Source: Pseudomonas koreensis
GTDB taxonomy: Bacteria > Pseudomonadota > Gammaproteobacteria > Pseudomonadales > Pseudomonadaceae
NCBI RefSeq assembly: GCF_025447595.1
Contig: NZ_JAOEJU010000026.1
Coordinates: forward strand, 19,860-83,859
DNA: 64,000 nt
Reading direction: 5' to 3'
Shown in pieces: positions 32,960 through 41,900 of the stretch; position 1 is the first letter of the stretch, and each line of letters opens with the position of its first letter. The translations under genes and the position numbers were made by a program. The notes beneath the pieces were generated by a model, which saw only the letters and a program-made list of their open reading frames with translations, ran no database searches and was not told the DNA's origin.

Positions 32960-33465
32960 CAGGCGACACTCAGGCAGGCAATGAACGCGGCACGCATGTG
33001 CCGTTTGACGGTGATCAGCGAAACACTCAGGCGCGTGGCGATCTGCGCGTAGGTCAGGCCTTCGATCTGCGACAACAGGAAGGTCTCGCGGGTCTGTTCC
33101 GGCAGTTCGCGCAGCAGCGCTTCGATGCGCCACAGGGTTTCGAGAATCAGGTAGCGGGTTTCCGGCGACGGCACTTCGGCGGCGGGCAGGTGCGCGATGG
33201 TTTCCAGGTACGCGCGCTCCAGGTCCTGGCGGCGCCAGCGGTCGATCACCAGACCCTTGGCGATGTGCGTCAGCAGTGCTCGTGGTTCGTTGCCCAGCGG
33301 TTTGATCACCTGACGGGTAAGCAGTCGCAGGAACGTATCGTGCGCCAGGTCGGCCGCATCGCAGCGATTGCCCAACTTGCGCTGCAGCCAGCCCTGCAGC
33401 CACCCGTGGTGTTCGCTGTAGAGCGTCTGGACTTGCTGATTCAACGGCTGATCGAGGGACGACAT
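32959..33465 (-). CDS. FecI-type ECF sigma factor
   Basis: 168 residues from the ATG at 33465. Region 2 is seen as AADLAHDTFLRLL and LTHIAKGLVIDRWRR, region 4 as LRELPEQTRETFLLSQIEGLTYAQIATRLSVSLITVKRHMRAAF. It directs transcription of the receptor gene downstream. A Fur-like site lies 67 bases upstream, so iron starvation should induce it. An upstream in-frame start at 33561 would add 32 residues without family similarity. Confidence 0.92.
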   Translation of the reverse strand: MSSLDQPLNQQVQTLYSEHHGWLQGWLQRKLGNRCDAADLAHDTFLRLLTRQVIKPLGNEPRALLTHIAKGLVIDRWRRQDLERAYLETIAHLPAAEVPSPETRYLILETLWRIEALLRELPEQTRETFLLSQIEGLTYAQIATRLSVSLITVKRHMRAAFIACLSVA

Positions 33466-33531
33466 GAAGGGCAGATACTCGTTTCGGGCGTCCGTTGCCA
33501 GGGGGTGCGGTCGTGAGTGCGAAAACTGTGC

Positions 33532-33551
33532 AATTAAGAATTGATCGCATT
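33532..33551 (-). promoter_or_regulatory. Fur-box-like sequence before the fecI-type gene
   Basis: On the minus strand AATGCGATCAATTCTTAATT matches 13 of 19 positions of a pseudomonad Fur consensus (AATGAGAATCATTCTCATT), 67 bases before the start. Judged by eye. Confidence 0.45.
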
Positions 33552-33706
33552 CTAGTGGCACAGAACGAGCGCTGGCAATTGTCCCGCAACACTTTCTTTT
33601 CTAACGCCAATGCAATGGCCTACCCGACTTTCGGGAGATTGGCTATTTGCCTGACCCGGCCCCGGGACTAACGTAGCCACACATTCACTTGCCCCGGAGA
33701 GTCGCC

Positions 33707-34147
33707 ATGAAACCTCGTATCGATTTCTACACCGCGTCCCCAGATGCCCTGAAAGCGATGATCGCCTTGGAAACCGCCGTCTCGAAACTGCCGCTGGAAA
33801 AGACCCTGATCGAACTGGTCAAGCTGCGTGCTTCGCAGATCAACGGCTGCGCGTTCTGCATCGACATGCACACCGCCGACGCGATCAAGGGCGGCGAAAC
33901 CCCGCGCCGGTTGTTCGCCGTGACCGCATGGCGTGAAGCGCCGTTCTTCACCGAACGTGAACGCGCCGCGCTGCTGTGGACCGAAACCCTGACCCAACTA
34001 AGCCTGACCCACGCCCCGGACGAAGACTACGAAGTGGTCGCCGCCCAGTTCTCGCCCAAAGAAATGGTCGATCTGAGCGTCGCGATCAGCACCATCAACA
34101 GCTGGAACCGTCTGGCCGTGGGCTTCCGTAAAACCCCGCAAGCCTGA
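33707..34147 (+). CDS. Carboxymuconolactone decarboxylase / AhpD-like protein
   Basis: 146 residues with GGAGAG before the ATG. The single CMD domain is all-helical with the redox motif CAFCIDMHTADA (Cys-x-x-Cys-x-x-x-His) after KLRASQING, and AFVTAWREAPFF-like sequence following. Members with this motif have AhpD-type peroxidase activity and are common in pseudomonads. It converges on the efflux gene at 34152, ending five bases before it. Confidence 0.85.
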   Translation: MKPRIDFYTASPDALKAMIALETAVSKLPLEKTLIELVKLRASQINGCAFCIDMHTADAIKGGETPRRLFAVTAWREAPFFTERERAALLWTETLTQLSLTHAPDEDYEVVAAQFSPKEMVDLSVAISTINSWNRLAVGFRKTPQA

Positions 34148-34151
34148 TCGA

Positions 34152-35744
34152 TCAATGTGCATCGGCACTCGGCGCGGCCGGTGGTTGCACCTTGCGCATC
34201 AAGGGCACCATCGCTGTGGCGATGCCGAAGCACACCATGATCATCAGGAACGTGTCGCCGTAGGTTTGCGTCTGCGCCTCTCGGTAGGTCAGCAGCCATA
34301 GCTGACGCAGGCTGGCGGTGAGGCCGACGTCGCCGCTCTGACCCAGCGCGGCAAAGTTGCCGCCGACCTGGGCCAGCCACTGATTCACCGCTTCGTTGCT
34401 GCTGTTCAGATGCTCCGCCAACCGCGTGAAGTGCAGGTTGGTGCGGTCGTTGAGAATGGTCGCGCACGCCGCAATCCCGATAGCACCGCCGAGATTGCGC
34501 ATCAGGTTGAACAGGCCCGACGCATGCTTGAGCCGCGCAGGTGCAAGCCCTCCGAGCGTCAACGTCACCGCCGGCGGCACCGCCAGTTGCTGGGCAATCC
34601 CGCGCAGGGCTTGCGGCAGCATCAATTCTCCGGCGCCCCAGTCGTGGGTGATCGGACTGAATTCCCACATCGACAACGCGAACAACGCCAGGCCCGCCAT
34701 CATGATCCAGCGCAGATCGACGCGGTTGGCGAGAAAGGCGTACAGCGGAATCGCCATGATCTGGAACACCCCGGTGGAGAAAACCGCCAGACCAATGTCT
34801 AGCGCCCCGTAGCCGCGCACCCGGCCGAGAAACAGCGGCGTCAGGTAAATCGTCGCGAACAGGCCGATCCCGGTGACGAAGGAAAAGAAGCAGCCGAGGG
34901 CGAAGTTGCGATCCTTGAGCGCGCGCAGGTCGACGATTGGATTGGCCACGTGCAACGTGCGGCCGATGAAGGCCAGCCCCGCGAGGCCACTGATCCACGC
35001 GGTGGTCAGAATCGTCTGGTCGCTGAACCAGTTCCAGCGCGGGCCTTCTTCGAGGGTGTATTCCAGGCAGCCGAGAAACAGCGCCAGAAACACCATGCTC
35101 AAATAGTCCGCGCCCTTGAGCAGCGACAGTTCCGGCTGATCAATCTTGACCAGCATCGGCACTGCCACGGCGACGAAGATCCCCGGCACCAGGTTGATAT
35201 AGAACAGCCAGTGCCAGGACGAAATATCGGTGATCCAGCCGCCGATCACCGGGCCCAATGTCGGCGCCAGCGAAGCCACGGCGCCGATAGTCGCGGCGGC
35301 GATGACCCGCTGCTTGCCGGTGAAGAAAAAGAAAGCGGTGGTGAACACCAGCGGAATCATCGACCCGCCGAGAAACCCTTGCAGCGCGCGAAAGGCGATC
35401 ATGCTCTGGATGTTCCAGGCGATGCCGCAGAGCAGGCTGGCGAGGGTGAACCCGACCGCTGAAGCGCAGAACAGCCAGCGCGTGGAGAATACCCGCGACA
35501 GCCAGCCCGACAGCGGAATCACGATGATTTCGGCGATCAGGTAACTGGTCTGCACCCACGCCGTTTCATCGGTGCCGGCGGACAACCCGCCGCCAATATC
35601 ACGCAGCGAGGCCGAGACGATCTGGATGTCCAGCAGCGCGATGAACATGCCGATGCACATGGTGGCGAAGGCGAACACTTTGGTCGCCGTCGCCATCTCG
35701 GCGGCATTGAATGGCTGCGCGGAGGCGGTGAGGGCGGTGCTCAT
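34152..35744 (-). CDS. EmrB/QacA (DHA2) family multidrug efflux MFS transporter
   Basis: 530 residues, 14 hydrophobic helices as in DHA2 transporters. Motifs: WVQTSYLIAEIIVIPLSGWLSRVFSTRW after helix 2, GGSMIPLVF and LAPTLGPVIGGWITD (antiporter motif C) in helix 5. It overlaps the end of the adaptor gene at 35741 by four bases, so it forms an EmrAB-type pump that works with an outer-membrane channel encoded elsewhere. Confidence 0.9.
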   Translation of the reverse strand: MSTALTASAQPFNAAEMATATKVFAFATMCIGMFIALLDIQIVSASLRDIGGGLSAGTDETAWVQTSYLIAEIIVIPLSGWLSRVFSTRWLFCASAVGFTLASLLCGIAWNIQSMIAFRALQGFLGGSMIPLVFTTAFFFFTGKQRVIAAATIGAVASLAPTLGPVIGGWITDISSWHWLFYINLVPGIFVAVAVPMLVKIDQPELSLLKGADYLSMVFLALFLGCLEYTLEEGPRWNWFSDQTILTTAWISGLAGLAFIGRTLHVANPIVDLRALKDRNFALGCFFSFVTGIGLFATIYLTPLFLGRVRGYGALDIGLAVFSTGVFQIMAIPLYAFLANRVDLRWIMMAGLALFALSMWEFSPITHDWGAGELMLPQALRGIAQQLAVPPAVTLTLGGLAPARLKHASGLFNLMRNLGGAIGIAACATILNDRTNLHFTRLAEHLNSSNEAVNQWLAQVGGNFAALGQSGDVGLTASLRQLWLLTYREAQTQTYGDTFLMIMVCFGIATAMVPLMRKVQPPAAPSADAH

Positions 35745-36862
35745 GGCGCGCTGGCCACGGCGGTGGTTTCAGGTTGGGCGCGGGTGTCGACTTCAGCGGT
35801 CACCGACAGGCCCGGACGCAGGTGGCCGAGCACGCCGTCGGCCGGGTCGAGCAGGATCCGCACCGGCACACGCTGAACAATTTTGGTGAAGTTGCCAGTG
35901 GCGTTTTCCGGCGGCAGCACGCTGAACTGCGAGCCAGTGGCCGGGGCGAGGCTGTCGAGGCGACCGTGGAATTCCTGGCCGGACAACACGTCGGCGCGGA
36001 TGCTCACGCGCTGGCCGGGCTTCATCCGCGCCAATTGATCTTCCTTGAAGTTGGCATCGACCCACAGACCGCTGGCCGGCACTACCGACAGCTGCTGCGA
36101 ACCGGCCTGGGCATAGGCGCCGACCCGCGCGCGGCGGTTGCCGATCACGCCGTCGACCGGGGCGCGCAGTTCGGTGTAGCCGAGGTTGAGTTGCGCCAGA
36201 TCACGTTCGGCCCGGGCTTGTTGAAGGGCGGCGCGGGCCTGTTGTTTCTGGGTTTCGATCACCGCGAGTTGGCGTTGCGCGGCCAGCAGTTCGGCCTGGG
36301 CTTTGGCGCTCAAGGCTTGCGCGGTCTTGAAGGTGGCGTCGGCCCGTTGCGCGCTTTCCACCGAGACTGCGTTGGTGGTCACCAGACGTTTGTAGCGCGC
36401 GTTGTCGTCCCGCGAACGGGCGGTTTCGGCACTGGCAGCATCGATGCCGGCGCGGGCCTGACCGATCACCGCTTGCTGCAGTTGTTCGGTGGCGTCGAGG
36501 TTGGCCAGCAGCGCCTCTTCGGCGGCGACGGCGCCTTCAGCCTTGGCCAGATTGGCGCGGTAGTCGCGGGCATCGAGGCGGATCAGCACGTCGCCGGCCT
36601 TCACCTTCTGGTTATCGCTGACCAGCACTTCCTCGATGTAACCGGCGACTTTCGGCCCGATCACCGTGACGTCGCCGCCGATGTAGGCATCGTCGGTCTC
36701 TTCAAGAAACCGCCCGGCGCCCCACCAATGCACGGCGTACAACCCGGCGAACACCAACGCGGCCAGACCCGCAGTGGGCAGCAGCAAGCGTTTGAGCAGG
36801 GGAGGTTTGGGGGCGCTGACCGGAACGGCGAGATCGGGTTCTACGGTGGACATGCTGGTCAT
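35741..36862 (-). CDS. EmrA/HlyD-type membrane fusion protein
   Basis: 373 residues: cytoplasmic N-terminus, one membrane helix (LLLPTAGLAALVFAGLYAVHWW), then the biotinyl-lipoyl halves (DVTVIGPKVAGYIEEVLVSDNQKVKAGDVLIRLD and LGYTELRAPVDGVIGNRRARVGAYAQAGSQ) flanking a long coiled coil rich in Ala/Gln, and a beta-barrel domain. It links the MFS pump to an outer-membrane channel. The promoter region just upstream has an inverted repeat that may bind a TetR/MarR repressor; no such regulator gene is adjacent. Confidence 0.9.
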   Translation of the reverse strand: MTSMSTVEPDLAVPVSAPKPPLLKRLLLPTAGLAALVFAGLYAVHWWGAGRFLEETDDAYIGGDVTVIGPKVAGYIEEVLVSDNQKVKAGDVLIRLDARDYRANLAKAEGAVAAEEALLANLDATEQLQQAVIGQARAGIDAASAETARSRDDNARYKRLVTTNAVSVESAQRADATFKTAQALSAKAQAELLAAQRQLAVIETQKQQARAALQQARAERDLAQLNLGYTELRAPVDGVIGNRRARVGAYAQAGSQQLSVVPASGLWVDANFKEDQLARMKPGQRVSIRADVLSGQEFHGRLDSLAPATGSQFSVLPPENATGNFTKIVQRVPVRILLDPADGVLGHLRPGLSVTAEVDTRAQPETTAVASAP

Positions 36863-36890
36863 GGCGTAATACCTGGGAAAGCGAGATGGC

Positions 36891-36906
36891 TATTACGACC
36901 GTAATA
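36891..36906. promoter_or_regulatory. Inverted repeat in the efflux promoter region
   Basis: TATTAC-GACC-GTAATA, with more half-sites on each side (GTAATAcc at 36866, GAGTAATA at 36913). It lies about 30 bases before the emrA-type start and could be a repressor operator. Confidence 0.45.
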
Positions 36907-37097
36907 TGACGCGAGTAATATTTTGTGGCAATTGATTTTTATCGCCGGTCGTCAGATAGGGGTGTTGAAAGAAAAGCTGATCATTTGTTTAAGAAATGTA
37001 AGCGCTGTAGGAAGCGTCTTGCATTTGCGTAGGAAGGCTCTGACTATCACCTATATTGATGGGGTGGCATTAAGCCAGTTGATTGCAAGGATGTTGA

Positions 37098-38825
37098 GTG
37101 CCGTATTCGCTTCGCGCTGTTTCTCGTAGTCGTTCCCTGCCGCGCCCGCTGTTGTCGGCCTTGTTGTTGAGTGTGTGTGCGCCCAGCGTTCTCGCCGCCG
37201 AAGCTCCAGCCCCTGGCCAGGAAGTGCTGCGCCAGCAACAACTGCAACAGCGCGATCTGCAACAGCTGCAACTCGAACAGCGCAAGCGGCAACTGGAGCG
37301 CGGCGCGTTCGGCCCGACACCTGCCACTCCGGCCATTCCTGAATCGATCCAACCCGACGAACGCTGCTGGCCCTTGAGCGGCACGCGCATCGGCGGTGTC
37401 ACGCTGATCGATAAGGACAAACTCAATGCCCGGATCAAACCGCTGCTGGCGCCGTGCATGGGCGTCGGCCAGATCAACCATTTGCTGGCGACCATCACCG
37501 CGCTGTACGTGGAGAAGGGCTACATCGCCAGTCGGCCTTACCTGAGCAGCGCGCCGGCGGCCGGGCAGTCGCTGGATATCCTGATCGATGAAGGCTACAT
37601 CGAGTCCATCGAACTGGCGGATCAAAGCCTGCCGGTGTCACTCGGCGGGGCGTTTCCCGGTATGCTCGGCAAGCCGCTGAACCTGCGGGATCTGGAGCAG
37701 GGTCTGGATCAGTTGAACCGCCTGCGCTCGCTCGATCTGACCGCCGACATCGCCCCCGGCAGCCAGCCCGGAGCGTCGAAAATCATCTTGCGTTCGCGTA
37801 CTTCCGGGCAGTCACGCTGGGCTCTTGGTGCCGGTTTCGACAACCTAGGCAGCGCCAGCACCGGTCGTGATCGCGACACGCTGAGCGTGACCCTCGACAG
37901 TCCGCTCGAACTCAACGATCTGTTGAGCCTCAGCGCCAGCGACACCCTCAATCAGGGCGACCGCTACAGCCGCAACGCCAGCCTCTACTACGCGATTCCC
38001 TACGGCTACTGGACGTTCAGCACCTTCGCCAGCCACGCCGAATACCGCGCGCCGTTCAAGCTCAGCACGCTGACCTTTCACAGCACCGGCATCACCGATC
38101 AGCTCAGCCTGCGCGCCGACCGGGTGTTGTGGCGCGACCAGAGCCATCAGCTCAGCGCCAACCTGCAACTGGCGCACAAGGATGTCGACAGCTATCTGGA
38201 AAACGTCCGCCTCGGCATTCAGAGCCCGACCCTGACCGTGGCAGAGGCCGGGCTCAATCTGTTCTGGCTCGACCGCGCGGTATGGAATCTCGACGTCAAT
38301 TACGCCCAGGGTTTGCGTTGGTTCGGTGCCGACGACGATGCCGATCGCCAGGTCAAAAACCTGCCCAAGGCACAGTTTCGCAAGTACCGCGCCGGCCTCA
38401 GCCAATGGCGCAACGGCCAGCTCGGCGCGCAAGCCTGGCAATGGCAGAGCCAGCTCAATTTGCAGTACAGCCCGGATCCGTTGCCGGCGATCGAGCAACT
38501 GCTCGGTACCGACGATTCCGCCGTGCGCGGTTACCGTGTCAGCAGTGCATCCGGCGCCAGCGGCGCGATCTGGCGCAACACCCTGCGCCTGCCACTGCGC
38601 ACTGATTTTCCCGTGCAGCTCACCCCGCGCGTCGGCCTCGACCACGGCTGGATCAAGGCCGATCACGGTGCCCCGGTTCAACGCCTGAGCGGCGCCAGCA
38701 TCGGCCTCAATCTGGGCTGGAAAAACCTGCAAGTGGATGTCGATTACCAACGCAGCCTCAACACCCCGACCGGCCTGCACCGCGAGCCTGAAACCTGGCT
38801 GATGCGGGTCGGATTACAGATATGA
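37098..38825 (+). CDS. TpsB outer-membrane transporter of two-partner secretion (FhaC/ShlB type)
   Basis: 575 residues, GTG start with AAGGA about ten bases upstream. A signal peptide ends VLAA; then a Gln-rich helix H1 (VLRQQQLQQRDLQQLQLEQRKRQLERG) that plugs the pore in FhaC; two POTRA domains (CWPLSGTRIGGVTLIDKDKL..., YIASRPYLSSAPAAGQSLDILIDEGYIESIEL); and a 16-strand barrel with the conserved VRGY loop motif (SAVRGYRVSSASG). It exports the TpsA protein encoded 94 bases downstream through the outer membrane. Confidence 0.93.
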   Translation: MPYSLRAVSRSRSLPRPLLSALLLSVCAPSVLAAEAPAPGQEVLRQQQLQQRDLQQLQLEQRKRQLERGAFGPTPATPAIPESIQPDERCWPLSGTRIGGVTLIDKDKLNARIKPLLAPCMGVGQINHLLATITALYVEKGYIASRPYLSSAPAAGQSLDILIDEGYIESIELADQSLPVSLGGAFPGMLGKPLNLRDLEQGLDQLNRLRSLDLTADIAPGSQPGASKIILRSRTSGQSRWALGAGFDNLGSASTGRDRDTLSVTLDSPLELNDLLSLSASDTLNQGDRYSRNASLYYAIPYGYWTFSTFASHAEYRAPFKLSTLTFHSTGITDQLSLRADRVLWRDQSHQLSANLQLAHKDVDSYLENVRLGIQSPTLTVAEAGLNLFWLDRAVWNLDVNYAQGLRWFGADDDADRQVKNLPKAQFRKYRAGLSQWRNGQLGAQAWQWQSQLNLQYSPDPLPAIEQLLGTDDSAVRGYRVSSASGASGAIWRNTLRLPLRTDFPVQLTPRVGLDHGWIKADHGAPVQRLSGASIGLNLGWKNLQVDVDYQRSLNTPTGLHREPETWLMRVGLQI

Positions 38826-38919
38826 ACGTCAGTGAACAACAGCCATCGGACCTGAGCGCGACAGCCGTGGTCTTCAACTCAACGCGCAACGTGATGCCGC
38901 ACTACATGGAGAGTTTTTT

Positions 38920-41900
38920 ATGCCAATGAATACCTTTGCGTTTCATCTTTCCCCACGGGGCAAACTGCGCTGGGCCATCGCCAGCCTGTTCCTGGTCGCT
39001 CACCTGCCGGGCGCCATGGCCGGCGGTGTGGTGGTCGCGCCCGGCCCCGGCGGCACCGCGCAACTGCAGACCCAGGGCGGCGTCCCGATCGTCAACATCG
39101 TCGCGCCGAACGGCTCGGGCCTGTCGCATAACCAGTTCCTCGATTACAACGTCGACCGTCAGGGCCTGGTCCTGAACAACGCCCTTCAGGCCGGGCAATC
39201 GCAGCTCGCCGGGCAACTGGCGGCCAACCCGCAATTGCAGGGTCAGGCCGCGAGCGTGATCCTCAACGAAGTGATCAGCCGCAACCCGTCGGCCATCAAC
39301 GGCGCTCAGGAAATCTTTGGTCGAGCCGCCGACTACGTACTCGCCAACCCGAACGGCATTTCGGTGAATGGCGGCAGTTTCATCAATACGCCGAACGCCA
39401 ATCTGGTGGTTGGCCGTCCCGAGCTGAACGACGGCAAGCTGCAAGCGCTGAGCACCCGCGACGCCACCGGCCAGTTGCAGATCCAGAGCGGCGGCCTGCG
39501 CAACGGCGAAGGCTCGATCAACCTGATCGCCCCGCGTATCGACAGCCAGGGCGCGATCAGCGCTCGCGATCAACTGAACCTCACCGTCGGGCGCAATCAG
39601 ATCGACTACGCCAGCGGCCAGGTGAAAGCTGTGGACCCGGCAGGCAACACCACCGATCAACGGATCGACGCCAGCCTGTTCGGCGCGATGCAGGCCGGGC
39701 GCATCAATATCGTCAGCACCGCCGAAGGCGCGGGCGTCAAGGTCGGCGCTGTGCAAGTCGCCGGGCGTGACGGTGTGCAGATTCGTTCGGCGGGCGACCT
39801 GAGCGTTAGCGGTCAGGCGATCCCGGACAGCCTCGACGTGACCCGCGCCGGCATCCGCAGCAGTCAGGGCGACGTCGGCCTACACAGCGGCAAGGACCTG
39901 ACGCTGGCCGCCACCGATGTCAGCGGTCGTGACGTTAAGGTCGATGCCAAACGCAATCTGACCCTGACCACCGTCGAAAGCCGCAAGCTCCAGGAACAGC
40001 GCGAGAACTGGAACAACAGCACCATCGGCATCACCTGGGAAACCTACGAGCGCACCAAGACCGACAGCGATTCGCGCCAGCACGGCAGCCAGATCGTCGC
40101 CAGCCGCGACGCGCAATTGTCGTCCGGCAAAGACACCGAACTGAAAGCCGCCAAGGTCGACGCGAAGAACAACCTCAGCGTGCAAAGCGGCGGCGATCTG
40201 CGCCTGAGCGCCGCCACTGAAAGCCATGTGCAAACCGATCAGGGCAAGCACCGCAAACACCTGTGGAAAGCCGATTGGGACAGCAGCAGCGAAGAGCAGC
40301 GCAGCATCACCAGCCAGTTGAAAGGCGGCAACATCGCTCTGCAAACCGCCGCACTGTTGCGCTCCGAAGGCGCTGAATTGAACAGCGCCGGCGATCTGCA
40401 ACTGGCCGGCAAACAGGTGGAAATCACCACCGCGACCCGCACCAATCGCAGCAGCGACAACCGATATTCCGGTGATCTGGTCGGTGGCGGTTTCTTCGGC
40501 AAGACCGGCGACGCCGACAAGGGCCAGACCCAGCATCAGGGCAGCAAGATCAACGCGGCCGGCAAACTGGTGGTCAAGGCTGACGACGTGCGCATCAGCG
40601 GCAGTCAGGTGCGTGGCGCCAAGGACGCCAGCGTGATCAGCGACAACGGTTCGCTGACCATCGACGGCGTGCAGGACACCTCGCACAGCAACAACCACGA
40701 CAAGGACAGCAAGTTCTTCGGCATCACCAAGGACGAGTCCCGGCAGAACAGCAAGGACAGCACCACGGTGCGCAGCGAGCTGGCTTCCGACAGCAACCTC
40801 AAGCTCAAGAGCGCCAAGGACATCGAAGTCGCCGGTTCCACAGTCAAGGCCGGCGGTTCGCTGACGGCGGATGCGGCCGGTGACGTGAATGTGCATTCGA
40901 CGCAAAACACCCACGACAGCAGCAACAGCACACAGACCCGTGGCTTCGACGCCTACGCCAAGGAGCAGACGGCGGAGCAGTATCGCGCCGGCGTGCATTA
41001 CGAAGACAAGGCGCAAACCTTCACTGCCAATGATGTCACCCAGCAAGGTTCCAGCCTCAGCGGCGGCAGCGTGCAAGTGAAGGCGGGCGGCGACGTGACG
41101 ATCAAGGGCGCCGAGGTGAAATCCACCGCCGGCGACACGACCCTGGGCGGCAAGAACGTCTCGTTGCTGGCCGAGCAGGATAGCCACAGCACCTCGACCG
41201 AAACCCGTAGCACCGGTGGCGGTTTCTACTACACCGGCGGCCTCGACCGTGCGGGCAGCGGTGTGGATTTCTCGCACAGCACCTCGCAAGACACCACTGT
41301 TAAAACCACCGCGCAAACCACTGGCGTGCAGAGCAGCGGCAGCCTGAACATCAACGCTGACAAACTCGCCACCGAGGGCGCGCAACTCAAGGCCGGCAAC
41401 GGTCTGAATGTCGCCGCCAACGAAGTCGACAACCGTGCCGCCAGCCACACCGAAAGCAGCACCCATAAGGAGAGCAACTGGTCGGCGGACATCGGCGCCA
41501 ACGTCGAGTACAAAGACATCGCCCGGCCGATTGCCGGCGCGGTGAAAGACGTGCTCGACGGCAAGGTGCCGGACAAGGACGCATTGGCCAATCTCGGTCA
41601 GCCGAACGTCGGTATCGACGTGGCAATCGGTCATGCCAGCGCCGATAAAACCGAGCAGGGCAGCAACGCCGTGGTCAGCCGTTTCGACGGCCAGACAGTG
41701 GAGGTGAAGGTCGGCGGCACGCTGCACGACCAGGGCACCCAGTACAACGCCAGCGCCGGCAAAGTGAACATCAGCACCGACAAACTGGTGGCCGACGCGG
41801 CCAGCAACACCCGCAGCAGCACCGAGAATTCGGTGGATGCCAAGGTCGATGTGCGCGTCTACACCAAGACCGGTGAAGACGTGAACGTGGCCGGCAGCGG